Shown here: one piece after another, positions 17,634-24,989 of the stretch | Layout: every line of letters begins with the position of its first letter | Numbering within the stretch: position 1 is the stretch's first letter | From: JBDUCV01 sp040003255 | GTDB taxonomy: Bacteria; Actinomycetota; Actinomycetes; Mycobacteriales; Jatrophihabitantaceae | NCBI GenBank assembly: GCA_040003255.1 | Contig: JBDUCV010000024.1 | Coordinates: 1 to 32,225, forward strand | Reading direction: 5' to 3' | Length of the DNA: 32,225 bases | Position numbers and translations under genes: made by a program | Notes under the pieces: model-generated | What the model saw: only the letters and a program-made list of their open reading frames with translations | The model's database searches: none | Told to the model about the DNA's origin: nothing

Positions 17634-18293
17634 TCAGACCAACAGGTCGTGCGGTTCCTCGGATGTCGTGGCCGGAGTCCGGGCCGCGGGCAAGCCAGCC
17701 AACAGGATGTCGACGTCGGCGGCGATCGCGGCAGCGCCGGCTGGAGTGATCAGATGCGAGGCGAGCCACCGTAGGACGCAGTCGGTTCCCCGGCGTCCGT
17801 CACCCGCCAGTGCATCCCGCACGGCGGTTCGGGCGCGCTGCCAACCCGGCGCAGCGGGGTCGATCGCCGCCAAGCCGGCAAGGGTTCCCGGCTCGAGTCC
17901 GGCGAGTGAACGACGTAACGGATGGGCGGACAGCCCCGAGGCCACCTGCTTGAGCGCATCGGGCAATGCCCGGCCGTGCACCGAGGCAAGCAGAATGTCG
18001 ATCTCCTCGGCGAGGAGGGCAGCCAACACGGCGTCCCGGGTGCGGAAGTGGTTGTAAAGCGTCGCTTTCGCGACGCCCGCCGCAGCCGCCACCTGCGCCA
18101 TGGTGATCTTCGTTCCGTTGACCTGGACCGCCCGTCGGGCGCCGGCCAGCAGCGCGCTGCGGGTGCGGCTCATCGCGTTACCAGCGCGGGTATGCGTCCC
18201 CGCTGCGCGGACCGGGGCGGCCGATGCGTCCGGTCCAGCATTGACGGTCTGCCGAAAGAGGGTGTCAGTCAGCGGATCCGCCGCGGGAGTCAT
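17634..18293 (-). CDS. TetR-family transcriptional regulator
   Basis: A 219-residue DNA-binding repressor. The helix-turn-helix is ITMAQVAAAAGVAKATLYNHFRTRDAVLAALL (about residues 63-94), the canonical TetR signature. The C-terminal half is an Ala-rich helical ligand domain without a recognisable subfamily. ATG at 18293 is preferred over an upstream TTG at 18302, because TAGCTT at 18301-18306 sits 7 nt before the ATG as for a leaderless mRNA. About 40 residues precede the HTH; a later ATG near residue 41 is also possible. It lies between clgR and pspA on the same strand, so pspA is the first candidate target. Confidence 0.88.
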   Translation of the reverse strand: MTPAADPLTDTLFRQTVNAGPDASAAPVRAAGTHTRAGNAMSRTRSALLAGARRAVQVNGTKITMAQVAAAAGVAKATLYNHFRTRDAVLAALLAEEIDILLASVHGRALPDALKQVASGLSAHPLRRSLAGLEPGTLAGLAAIDPAAPGWQRARTAVRDALAGDGRRGTDCVLRWLASHLITPAGAAAIAADVDILLAGLPAARTPATTSEEPHDLLV

Positions 18294-18300
18294 GCGATGC

Positions 18301-18306
18301 AAGCTA
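18301..18306 (-). promoter_or_regulatory. -10 box for the TetR gene (leaderless)
   Basis: TAGCTT on the minus strand, 7 nt before the ATG at 18293, with no Shine-Dalgarno. The box would overlap codons of the alternative TTG start at 18302, arguing against that start. Confidence 0.5.
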
Positions 18307-18353
18307 CCGCCCGGTTGCCGGGCCGGGCCGACGACGCGCGGGACTGAGGCGAC

Positions 18354-18704
18354 TCAGGCTGCGACAGTGGGCAGCGTCCGGACCTGCGAACCGGATGATT
18401 CGCCCGTTCCAGTGCTGGAATTGATGGTTCGGGATTGCCCGGCCACTCGGCCTAGACGCCCGGCGAGCTTCTCGTCGCGCCGCAGCGTGTCGGTGACCTC
18501 GCGGAACAGCTCGGAGAGCTGGACGTCGAGGGCCGAGCAGATCGCCGCAAGCAATTCCGATGACGGTTCCTTCTGGCCCCGTTCAACCTCGGAGAGATAC
18601 CCCAGGCTTACCCGGGCGCTCGACGACACTTCACGCAGGGTGCGCCGCTGCCGCAGCCGGGTCCCGCGCAGGGTCTCGCCGACCACGTGTCGCAGTACAG
18701 CCAT
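18354..18704 (-). CDS. clgR: XRE-family regulator ClgR
   Basis: Activator of the Clp protease genes and, in mycobacteria, of the Psp envelope-stress system. It has 116 residues. The helix-turn-helix is LREVSSSARVSLGYLSEVERGQKEPSSELLAAICSALDV (about 22-61), nearly identical to ClgR of streptomycetes and mycobacteria as I remember them. A Ser/Thr-rich tail ends LPTVAA, hydrophobic-Ala-Ala, which would suit ClpP-dependent degradation as known for ClgR. GAAGGGGG precedes the ATG. Two ClgR-type boxes lie 103-131 bp upstream, consistent with autoregulation. cinA lies directly upstream. Confidence 0.93.
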   Translation of the reverse strand: MAVLRHVVGETLRGTRLRQRRTLREVSSSARVSLGYLSEVERGQKEPSSELLAAICSALDVQLSELFREVTDTLRRDEKLAGRLGRVAGQSRTINSSTGTGESSGSQVRTLPTVAA

Positions 18705-18806
18705 GGTGCGAAACCCCCTTCTAGCTCGGCGCCGACCGTCGTCGCCGCGGCCATGCGACCACGGTACCTGGCAGCACCGACGAGCATCGGAGTCCTCCCC
18801 GTCGTA

Positions 18807-18835
18807 CGCTCACGGCGAACGTAACGCTGTAAGCG
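18807..18835 (-). promoter_or_regulatory. Two ClgR-type operator boxes upstream of clgR
   Basis: CGCTCACGGCG (18807-18817) fits the core CGCYnAnRGCG on the plus strand, with the right-hand AAC of the published corynebacterial motif also present. CGCTTACAGCG (18825-18835, read on the minus strand) fits the same core. Centres are 18 bp apart. The first box overlaps the cinA stop region and the second lies inside cinA, so the clgR control region extends into the 3' end of cinA. Confidence 0.65.
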
Positions 18836-19322
18836 CGTGGGCGCATTCCCTTCTCAGCAGGTCCACGGCAGCCACCACGGCGGCGTATCGGATGCTGGTT
18901 CGGTCACCCGTCAGGTCCCGCTCGACGACCGTCTCACCCGACGGCCCCGCTATCGCAACGTAGGTTCGGCCGATCGGCTTGCCGTTCAACGGATCAGGTC
19001 CGGCCACCCCGGTGACGCCGACCCCGTAGGTCGCACCAAGTCTGTCCCGAGCACCACGCGCCAGCGCCAGCGCGACCTCAGGATCGACGGCCCCGCGTTC
19101 GGCGAGCAAGCCCTCGGGCACCGAGGCGAGCTTGGCCTTGAGGTCGGTGGCATACACCACCAGTCCACCGCGGATAGTCGCGCTCGCGCCGGGTGTCTCG
19201 GTAAGCGTCGCGGTTAGCAGACCGCCGGTGAGCGACTCCGCGACCGCGACGGTCGCGTGGAGCGCAGCAAGATCGGCATGCAGACCGATGAGCTCCAGCG
19301 GGTCGAGTGCTCCCGTGCTCAC
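18810..19322 (-). CDS. cinA: CinA C-terminal-domain protein (nicotinamide-nucleotide amidase type)
   Basis: Stand-alone CinA C-terminal domain of 170 residues. The family (PncC) hydrolyses nicotinamide mononucleotide to nicotinate mononucleotide. Signature segments are VAVAESLTGGLL (about 26-37), PGASATIRGGLVVYATDLKAKL and YGVGVTGVAGPDPLNGKPIGRTYVAI. The N-terminal MoCF-like domain of full CinA is absent, as usual in actinomycetes. GTG at 19322 overlaps the pgsA stop as GTGA. The frame stays open upstream but lies inside pgsA. The 3' end carries operator-like boxes for clgR. Confidence 0.92.
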   Translation of the reverse strand: MSTGALDPLELIGLHADLAALHATVAVAESLTGGLLTATLTETPGASATIRGGLVVYATDLKAKLASVPEGLLAERGAVDPEVALALARGARDRLGATYGVGVTGVAGPDPLNGKPIGRTYVAIAGPSGETVVERDLTGDRTSIRYAAVVAAVDLLRRECAHALTALRSP

Positions 19323-19927
19323 ATTGCGACCCGAGGAGTCCTGCGTAACTGGATGGCGCGATGGACGTAGTCGACCCCCGTAATCACGGCGACAAGCACC
19401 GCCGCGATCATCACGACCGCCGCCAGCGCATGCAACCAACCCGACAGCGGCAGGACGTAGAGCCCGATCGCTATGGTCTGTAACAGCGTTTTCAGCTTGC
19501 CGCCTCGACTGGCCGGGATCACGCCGTGGCGGATCACCCAGAACCGCAGCAGCGTGACGCCGACCTCGCGGATCAGCACCACGATCGTCACCCACCAGGC
19601 CAGCTCGCCGAGCACGGACAACCCGACGAGCGCCGTGCCGACCAGCGCCTTGTCGGCGATGGGGTCGGCTAGCTTGCCGAACTCGGTCACGAGGCCGCGC
19701 TTGCGCGCAAGCTCACCGTCGAAACGATCAGTGAGCGACGCGACCGCGAAGACCGCCCACGCCGCGATCCGCCAGCGTGTCTCGTGTCCCCCGTCGTGGA
19801 CAAGCGCCATCGCAAAGACCGGCACCAGGAACAGCCGCAGCATGGTCAAAGCGTTGGCGACGTTCCAGACTGACGCAGTTCCCGGTGTCGCGGAGATCGG
19901 GTCGGGACGGACGGGACGTGACGTCAT
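19319..19927 (-). CDS. pgsA: CDP-diacylglycerol-glycerol-3-phosphate 3-phosphatidyltransferase
   Basis: Membrane enzyme that makes phosphatidylglycerophosphate, the precursor of phosphatidylglycerol and cardiolipin. It has 202 residues with several membrane helices. The CDP-alcohol phosphotransferase motif is complete: D67-x2-D70-G71-x2-A74-R75-x8-G84-x3-D88-x3-D92. ATG overlaps the rimO stop (ATGA, 4 bp), and the 3' end overlaps cinA by 4 bp, so all three are one translationally coupled unit. The position matches pgsA3 (Rv2746c) of M. tuberculosis; other CDP-alcohol transferases are possible but less likely. Confidence 0.92.
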   Translation of the reverse strand: MTSRPVRPDPISATPGTASVWNVANALTMLRLFLVPVFAMALVHDGGHETRWRIAAWAVFAVASLTDRFDGELARKRGLVTEFGKLADPIADKALVGTALVGLSVLGELAWWVTIVVLIREVGVTLLRFWVIRHGVIPASRGGKLKTLLQTIAIGLYVLPLSGWLHALAAVVMIAAVLVAVITGVDYVHRAIQLRRTPRVAM

Positions 19928-21318
19928 CGCCGTACCCGTGCTACCAGATCGGCGCCATCGGTTCCCACGACTTCGGCGAAGACGAGTTGGCCGCGCGGTG
20001 GTGTCGGGTCGCCGGTCAACACAGTGGTGCCGTCGACGTCTGGGCCTTGATGAGCCGCGGTTCCGACGGCGGCACCGTCCTCGATGCGGTCGACGAGTAT
20101 CTCGACGGATTGCCCGACCCGCTCCTCGGCACGCTGGCTGACCAGTTCGTCTGCGAGCTCGGCAATACGGGTGACCCGCGAGGCAACCGTCCGCCGGTCG
20201 AGCTTGTCGTCGAATTGGGCCGCCTCGGTGCCCTCCTCGTCGGAGTAGCCGAACACGCCGATGGCGTCGAGCCGGGCCTCGGTCAGAAACAACTCGAGTG
20301 CGGCGACGTCGTCCTCGGTCTCCCCTGGAAAGCCGACGATGACGTTGCTGCGCGCACCCAAATGCGGCGCAATCTGTCGCGCGCGGTGCAGCAGGTCGAG
20401 AAACGCCTCGGTCGAGCCGAAGCGCCGCATGCGACGAAGCACAGACGGGCTCGAGTGTTGGAAGGACAGGTCGAAGTAGGGGGCGACGCCCGTGGTGGAT
20501 GCGATCACCTGCAGCAGACCAGGTCGCAGCTCGGCCGGCTGCAGGTATGAGACTCGCACCCGGACGATTCCGTCGACCGCGGCGAGGTCGGGCAGCAGCG
20601 CCTCGAGGGCGCGCAGGTCGCCAAGGTCTTTGCCGTAGGACGTTGAGTTCTCGCTAACCAGGACGAGCTCGCGGGCCCCCCGCTCGGCGAGCCACCGCGC
20701 CTCGGCAAGCACCTCGGTCGGCCGCCGCGACACGAACGATCCGCGGAAGGAGGGAATCGCGCAGAACGTGCACCGCCGGTCACAGCCGGACGCGAGCTTG
20801 AGGTATGCGATCGGGGAATCGTCGAGGCGGCGTCGCCGACCGGGCAGCCACCCGTGACCCGGGATGGCGACCTCGTCGACGACCACAGCGCGCCGCGCCG
20901 GGACGACCGGCAGCAGCGTGCGGCGGTCGCGCGGCCGGTGCGGTGCGACCGGCCGCCCGGCGGCCACGTCGTCGAGCCGGGCCGCGATGTCGGCGTAGGA
21001 GTCAAAGCCCAGCACGGCGGCCGCCTCAGGCAGTGCGGTCGCGAGTTCCTCGCCGTATCGCTCCGCGAGGCAACCGACTGCGACCACCGGACGTTCGGTG
21101 TCGGCCGCCGCGAGCACGGTATCGATCGAGTCCTTCTTCGCCGTGTCGATGAATCCGCAGGTGTTGACCAGGACGACATCGGCGTCGACTGCCTCGTCGG
21201 TAAGTGTCCAGCCCCCGGCGTCCAGGCGCGCCGCGAGCTCCTCCGAATCGACCTCATTGCGCGCGCAGCCAAGCGTCACGAGCGCAACGCGGCGCTGCGC
21301 ATAAGTGGCTGGCGACAC
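19924..21318 (-). CDS. rimO: Ribosomal protein uS12 methylthiotransferase RimO
   Basis: Radical-SAM enzyme that methylthiolates an aspartate of ribosomal protein S12. It is a paralogue of the MiaB encoded at 5036-6457. It has 464 residues, with N-terminal cluster cysteines C18 (LGCARNEVDSE), C54 (NTCGFIDTAKKDSID) and C83 (GCLAERY), radical-SAM C179, C183 and C186 (GCDRRCTFC), and a C-terminal TRAM domain. LGCARNxVDSE and GFIDxAKxES separate RimO from MiaB. GTG at 21318 has no Shine-Dalgarno, but TAGCCT sits 6 nt upstream. It is first in the rimO-pgsA-cinA unit. Confidence 0.96.
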   Translation of the reverse strand: MSPATYAQRRVALVTLGCARNEVDSEELAARLDAGGWTLTDEAVDADVVLVNTCGFIDTAKKDSIDTVLAAADTERPVVAVGCLAERYGEELATALPEAAAVLGFDSYADIAARLDDVAAGRPVAPHRPRDRRTLLPVVPARRAVVVDEVAIPGHGWLPGRRRRLDDSPIAYLKLASGCDRRCTFCAIPSFRGSFVSRRPTEVLAEARWLAERGARELVLVSENSTSYGKDLGDLRALEALLPDLAAVDGIVRVRVSYLQPAELRPGLLQVIASTTGVAPYFDLSFQHSSPSVLRRMRRFGSTEAFLDLLHRARQIAPHLGARSNVIVGFPGETEDDVAALELFLTEARLDAIGVFGYSDEEGTEAAQFDDKLDRRTVASRVTRIAELADELVSQRAEERVGQSVEILVDRIEDGAAVGTAAHQGPDVDGTTVLTGDPTPPRGQLVFAEVVGTDGADLVARVRR

Positions 21319-21324
21319 GGTCGC

Positions 21325-21330
21325 AGGCTA
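21325..21330 (-). promoter_or_regulatory. -10 box for rimO-pgsA-cinA (leaderless)
   Basis: TAGCCT on the minus strand, exactly 6 nt before the rimO GTG at 21318, with no Shine-Dalgarno. It has the same hexamer and spacing as the box upstream of the miaA leader ORF. Confidence 0.6.
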
Positions 21331-21376
21331 CCCGCGCGATCGGTCGCGGGAGGAAATCCGCCGACGTCCGTACCGA

Positions 21377-21382
21377 TAGCGT
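21377..21382 (+). promoter_or_regulatory. -10 box for argA (leaderless)
   Basis: TAGCGT followed by exactly 6 nt and the GTG at 21389; no Shine-Dalgarno. It shares the 70-bp divergent region with the rimO promoter. Confidence 0.6.
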
Positions 21383-21388
21383 GCAGCT

Positions 21389-21889
21389 GTGACGCTGATC
21401 ATCCGTCGCGCCCGAACGTCGGACGTGCCGGCGATGAAGGCACTGGTCGACATCTACGCCGGTGCAGGGCGCAGGATGCTGGCCAAGGAGTTGGTCAGCC
21501 TCTACGAAGACGTGCCCGACTTCTGGGTTGCCGAGCTTGATGGTGCCGTCGTCGGCTGTGGGGCGGTGCACGTGTTGTGGGCCGACCTGGGCGAGATCCG
21601 CACCGTCGCGGTGCACCCCGCGCACACCCGTCGCGGTATCGGTGACGCCTTGCTCGCTGGCCTGCTCGAGACGGCACGCGAGCTCGGGCTGTCGCGGCTG
21701 TTTGCGCTCACCTTCCAGATTGAGTTCTTCGCCCGGCACGGCTTCGTCGAGATCGACGGCACACCCGTCGACGCCGACACCTACGACGCATTGCGCCGGT
21801 CCTATGACCCTGGTGTCGCCGAGTTCCTGGCACTGGAGTACGTGAAGCCCAACACCCTGGGCAACGTCCGGATGCTGCGCACCCTGTAA
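21389..21889 (+). CDS. argA: Amino-acid N-acetyltransferase ArgA (short GNAT type)
   Basis: Probably acetylates L-glutamate (or glutamine) in the first step of arginine synthesis. It has 166 residues, a single GNAT domain without the kinase-like domain of enteric ArgA. The acetyl-CoA motif is VHPAHTRRGIGDALL. Preceding residues IIRRARTSDVPAMKALVDIYAGAGRRMLAKELVSLYEDVPDFWVAE and the motif FFARHGFVEID match the actinobacterial ArgA family (Rv2747). The location between rimO/pgsA and ftsK is the same as in M. tuberculosis. It is divergent from rimO; the start is fixed by the 6-nt spacing to the -10 box. Confidence 0.9.
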   Translation: MTLIIRRARTSDVPAMKALVDIYAGAGRRMLAKELVSLYEDVPDFWVAELDGAVVGCGAVHVLWADLGEIRTVAVHPAHTRRGIGDALLAGLLETARELGLSRLFALTFQIEFFARHGFVEIDGTPVDADTYDALRRSYDPGVAEFLALEYVKPNTLGNVRMLRTL

Positions 21890-21941
21890 CCCCGGCGCTG
21901 TCCGCTAGCGGCGGATGGTCGCGCTCGACACGCCAGAACTG

Positions 21942-21977
21942 GTCCCGCGCGCCTCACTAGTCCCGCCCGCCTCACCG
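21942..21977 (+). repeat. Imperfect 18-bp tandem duplication
   Basis: Bases 21942-21959 and 21960-21977 are adjacent 18-bp units that differ at three positions. They lie in the non-coding stretch after argA, upstream of the small ORF at 22008. No function is evident. A 10-bp palindrome CCGCTAGCGG (21902-21911) precedes them but has no T tract, so it is not a convincing terminator. Confidence 0.6.
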
Positions 21978-22007
21978 GTTACGGTTCGCTCGAAAGGGGT
22001 GGGGCAG

Positions 22008-22166
22008 ATGGTCGCAATCGGAAACACCGGCTATAGAGGTGTGCTCAGTTGGCCGGCGCGCCGTGGGGTCGTCGTCGAACGCCCCACCGGGCGGCATCGG
22101 TCTGGGTTGCGTGCGGTGCTGAGCTGGCGACGCCTGTTCTACTTCGCCCGACACAGTTACGCCTGA
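22008..22166 (+). CDS. Possible 52-residue small basic protein
   Basis: I do not recognise this ORF. Support: GAAAGGGG (21992-21999) 8 nt before the ATG, a TACGGT -10-like box (21980-21985) just ahead of it, and an otherwise empty gap of 328 bp. The product is Arg-rich and has an imperfect internal repeat, GVLSWPARR and AVLSWRRLF, ending in aromatic residues. Third-position GC (about 73%) is lower than in the neighbours, which weakens the case. It lies downstream of argA on the same strand and converges on ftsK with a 51-bp gap. Confidence 0.4.
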   Translation: MVAIGNTGYRGVLSWPARRGVVVERPTGRHRSGLRAVLSWRRLFYFARHSYA

Positions 22167-22217
22167 CCTGATGCGCTTCGCCACTCTGTAGGCGGTGAGG
22201 CAACGAGATATCGCGAG

Positions 22218-24602
22218 CTAGGGCATCGCGGTAGCCGAATCGGTCACGACGTCCTCCGCGCCGCCGCCATTGCGAAGCGCGTACATCAGTCCCGGCAGCG
22301 AGTCTGGGGCCACCAGCACGTCACGGGCCTTCGAGCCCTCGGACGGGCCGACGATCGAGCGCGACTCCATCAAGTCCATCAGCCGGCCAGCCTTCGCGAA
22401 GCCGACCCGCAGTTTGCGTTGCAGCATGGACGTTGAACCGAACTGCGTCGAAACGACGAGCTCCACGGCCGCCAACAAGAGCTCCAGGTCATCGCCGATG
22501 TCCTCGTCGATTTCCTTCTTTGCGCGCTGCGGCGCCGTCACGTCATCGCGGTAGGTCGGCTGAAGTTGTGACTTGCAGTGTTCGACAACCCGCTTGATCT
22601 CGGGATCGGTCACAAATGCGCCCTGGATCCGAGCCGGCTTGTTCGCCCCCATCGGAAGGAACAGTCCGTCGCCCTTGCCCAGCAGCTTCTCCGCCCCGGG
22701 CTGATCGAGGATGACGCGCGAGTCGATGACCGAGGAGGTCTTGAAGCCCAGCCGCGAAGGGACATTCGCTTTGATCAGCCCGGTAACGACGTCGACGGAC
22801 GGTCGCTGCGTCGCGATCACCAGGTGGATGCCGGCGGCACGCGCTAGCTGGGTGATCCGCACGACGGCATCCTCGACGTCGCGCGGAGCCACCATCATCA
22901 AGTCGGCTAGCTCGTCGACGATCACAAGCAGGTAGGGATACGTGCTGTACACGCGCTCGGAGCCGGGGGGAGCGACCAGCTCACCATTGCGGACCTTGCG
23001 ATTGAAGTCATCGATGTGCCGCACGCCCGAGGCCTCCATGTCCTCATAGCGCAGGTCCATCTCGCGCACTACCCAGGCCAGCGCGTCGGCCGCCTTCTTG
23101 GGGTTGGTAATGACCGGCGTGACGAGATGCGGGATTCCCTGGAACCCCGCGAACTCGACGCGCTTGGGATCGATCAGCACCATCCGCACCTGATCCGGCG
23201 TCGCCCTGGTCAGCACCGACAAGATAAGGGAATTCATGCAGCTCGACTTGCCCGCACCAGTGGCCCCGGCCACCAGCAGGTGCGGCATCTTGGTCAGGTT
23301 GGCCAGCACGAATCCGCCCTCGACGTCCTTGCCCAGCGCCACGACCATCGGATGGTGGTCGCGCTGTGCGATCGGGGCACGCAGCACGTCGCCGAGCATT
23401 ACCACTTCGGGGTCGGCATTCGGGATCTCGACGCCGACCGCGCTCTTGCCGGGGATCGGGCTGATGATCCGGACGTCAGGGCTCTTGACGGCGTAGGCGA
23501 TGTTGCGCCCGAGCTGAATGATCCGCTCGACCTTCACGCCTGGACCGAGTTCGACCTGGTACCGCGTCACGGTCGGCCCGCGGCTGAACCCGGTCACTGC
23601 GCAGTCCACCACGAACTCCGCGAACACCTGCTGCAGCGCGGCGATCACGACGTCGTTCGCCGCGGTGTGCTTGTGATGGGGACTGCCCGTGGCCAGATCC
23701 TGCAATGAGGGCAGCGTGTACAGCCCGGCGCCGTTGTTCAGTTCTAGCTGCACCGGCCGGGTGATCGGCGGCAACTCGCCCTCAGCGGCTTTCGCCGCGC
23801 GCGGCTTGCGAGGACGAGGCAACTCGCCTTGCCCGGTCGGCTCGCCGGATTCCGGCAGCTCGGTGGCGGCGCCGTCAGCCGTGGCAGGATCCATCGCAGC
23901 CTCGGACGCGTCCTCGTGTGCAGACGGACGGCGAAGTAGCGCGCGCAGCTGCTGCGGAATCTGCCGAAGGGGCGTCGCGGTCACGACGAGCACGCCGAAC
24001 GCGCCGAGCAGGAAAAGCAGCGGAACCGCGATCACGGCGGTCAGGCCGCGCTCGAGGGGTGCCGCGACGCCTGCACCCAGCAAGCCACCGGCGGACGATC
24101 TGCGCTCGGCGCTCGCCGGTGAGCTGGCCCACAGGTGCAGCAGGCCCAGCACCGACAGGGTCAAGGTCACGACGCCGACCAGGATTCGGCCGCGCTGATC
24201 CGGGCGCGGTACTTGCCGCAGCATATGCACACCTGCCGCGGCGAACAGCACGGGCATGAGGACGGCGCCGTTGCCGACAATCAGACGGCACAGGGCATTG
24301 AGCGCCCGGCCGACCGGGCCCGCCGCGCGCAGCCAGATCGCCATCGCGGCGATCAGTCCGAGGGCGATGACGCCGAGCCCCAGGGCGTCGCGGCGGTGCG
24401 CCGGGTCGAGCTCTCGCGCGGTCGCCGCCTGCCGGCCGACGGCGCGAGCCAGCGTCCCGATCAGGCCGGCCACGGTGCGCCAGAACATGACCACACCATG
24501 GCCCACCGCCGCCAACGCACGTAGAAGCGATCCGCGCGATCGAGGGCGCCGTGGCCGGCGGCTGGCCGGCGGACGGGTTCGAGTGGCGGTTACTCCGGGC
24601 AC
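22218..24602 (-). CDS. ftsK: DNA translocase FtsK
   Basis: Septal, membrane-anchored DNA pump that clears chromosome ends from the division septum and activates dimer resolution. It has 794 residues. A basic N-terminus is followed by about four membrane helices (roughly 74-210), a Pro/Glu linker, and the RecA-like motor with Walker A GATGAGKS (446-453) and Walker B LLVIVDELADL. The C-terminal gamma winged helix includes SMLQRKLRVGFAKAGRLMDLME. GTG at 24602 is chosen because TACGGT sits exactly 6 nt upstream and the VPGVTATRTRPPASRRP start resembles other actinobacterial FtsK. The frame is open to 24938, but that extension is non-homologous and Arg/Pro-rich. Confidence 0.95.
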   Translation of the reverse strand: MPGVTATRTRPPASRRPRRPRSRGSLLRALAAVGHGVVMFWRTVAGLIGTLARAVGRQAATARELDPAHRRDALGLGVIALGLIAAMAIWLRAAGPVGRALNALCRLIVGNGAVLMPVLFAAAGVHMLRQVPRPDQRGRILVGVVTLTLSVLGLLHLWASSPASAERRSSAGGLLGAGVAAPLERGLTAVIAVPLLFLLGAFGVLVVTATPLRQIPQQLRALLRRPSAHEDASEAAMDPATADGAATELPESGEPTGQGELPRPRKPRAAKAAEGELPPITRPVQLELNNGAGLYTLPSLQDLATGSPHHKHTAANDVVIAALQQVFAEFVVDCAVTGFSRGPTVTRYQVELGPGVKVERIIQLGRNIAYAVKSPDVRIISPIPGKSAVGVEIPNADPEVVMLGDVLRAPIAQRDHHPMVVALGKDVEGGFVLANLTKMPHLLVAGATGAGKSSCMNSLILSVLTRATPDQVRMVLIDPKRVEFAGFQGIPHLVTPVITNPKKAADALAWVVREMDLRYEDMEASGVRHIDDFNRKVRNGELVAPPGSERVYSTYPYLLVIVDELADLMMVAPRDVEDAVVRITQLARAAGIHLVIATQRPSVDVVTGLIKANVPSRLGFKTSSVIDSRVILDQPGAEKLLGKGDGLFLPMGANKPARIQGAFVTDPEIKRVVEHCKSQLQPTYRDDVTAPQRAKKEIDEDIGDDLELLLAAVELVVSTQFGSTSMLQRKLRVGFAKAGRLMDLMESRSIVGPSEGSKARDVLVAPDSLPGLMYALRNGGGAEDVVTDSATAMP

Positions 24603-24608
24603 GGGGCA

Positions 24609-24614
24609 ACCGTA
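24609..24614 (-). promoter_or_regulatory. -10 box for ftsK (leaderless)
   Basis: TACGGT on the minus strand, exactly 6 nt before the GTG at 24602, with no Shine-Dalgarno. It decides the start against longer readings of the open frame. Confidence 0.55.
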
Positions 24615-24728
24615 ACGGCGAACTCCACACTTACCGGGCAGGCGACGCCGGTGTCGGACCGAGCTCCCGAGCCGTTCGCCCACGGTGGACAGCACTGTGC
24701 ACGACCAAAGGTCCGCAATGATGGTCAG

Positions 24729-24959
24729 ATGAGCGCACTTCGCCGGATCTTGTCTCGCTTGCGCCGCGTGCCCGCGGGTGTTCGGCCACGGCGTTGGCCC
24801 GAGGCCGAGGACCTGACCCGACGCGGCCGCCCCGACGACGGCGGCACGGGCGTGCGCGAACCCCGTCGCCCCCGGCCCACCCGGCCGAGGAGCGGCGCGG
24901 CGGCAGCGGTACCACCCGACCCACCGCTGACGGCCCAAATCGGCGCGCCCCCCGAATAG
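24729..24959 (+). CDS. Possible 76-residue Arg/Pro-rich small protein
   Basis: I do not recognise this ORF. It starts MSALRRILSRLRRVPAGVRP: a basic amphipathic N-terminus, then a low-complexity Arg/Pro/Gly/Ala stretch. Third-position GC is high, consistent with coding but also with chance in this genome. AATGAT (24717-24722) lies 6 nt before the ATG as a weak -10-like hexamer. It fills the place between ftsK and dapA where many actinomycetes carry rnj, but shows no RNase J feature. The 30-bp gap to dapA is convergent. Bases 24603-24728 hold only the divergent promoter region. Confidence 0.4.
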   Translation: MSALRRILSRLRRVPAGVRPRRWPEAEDLTRRGRPDDGGTGVREPRRPRPTRPRSGAAAAVPPDPPLTAQIGAPPE

Positions 24960-24989
24960 GCCCGGGCGGCAGCCAGGTTGTCGCCCGGA

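Noticed and set aside
18344..18357. CTGAG-GCGA-CTCAG hairpin over the clgR stop
   Set aside because: The stem is only 5 bp with no T tract, too short to claim a terminator; no intrinsic terminator elsewhere in the window convinced me.
22160..22201. Possible terminator hairpin between the small ORF and ftsK (GCCTGACC/GGTGAGGC)
   Set aside because: The arms have a mismatch, the loop is 25 nt and there is no T tract.
24603..24938. N-terminal extension of ftsK by 112 codons
   Set aside because: The extension is Arg/Pro-rich and unlike FtsK. The -10 box and leaderless spacing support the GTG at 24602.
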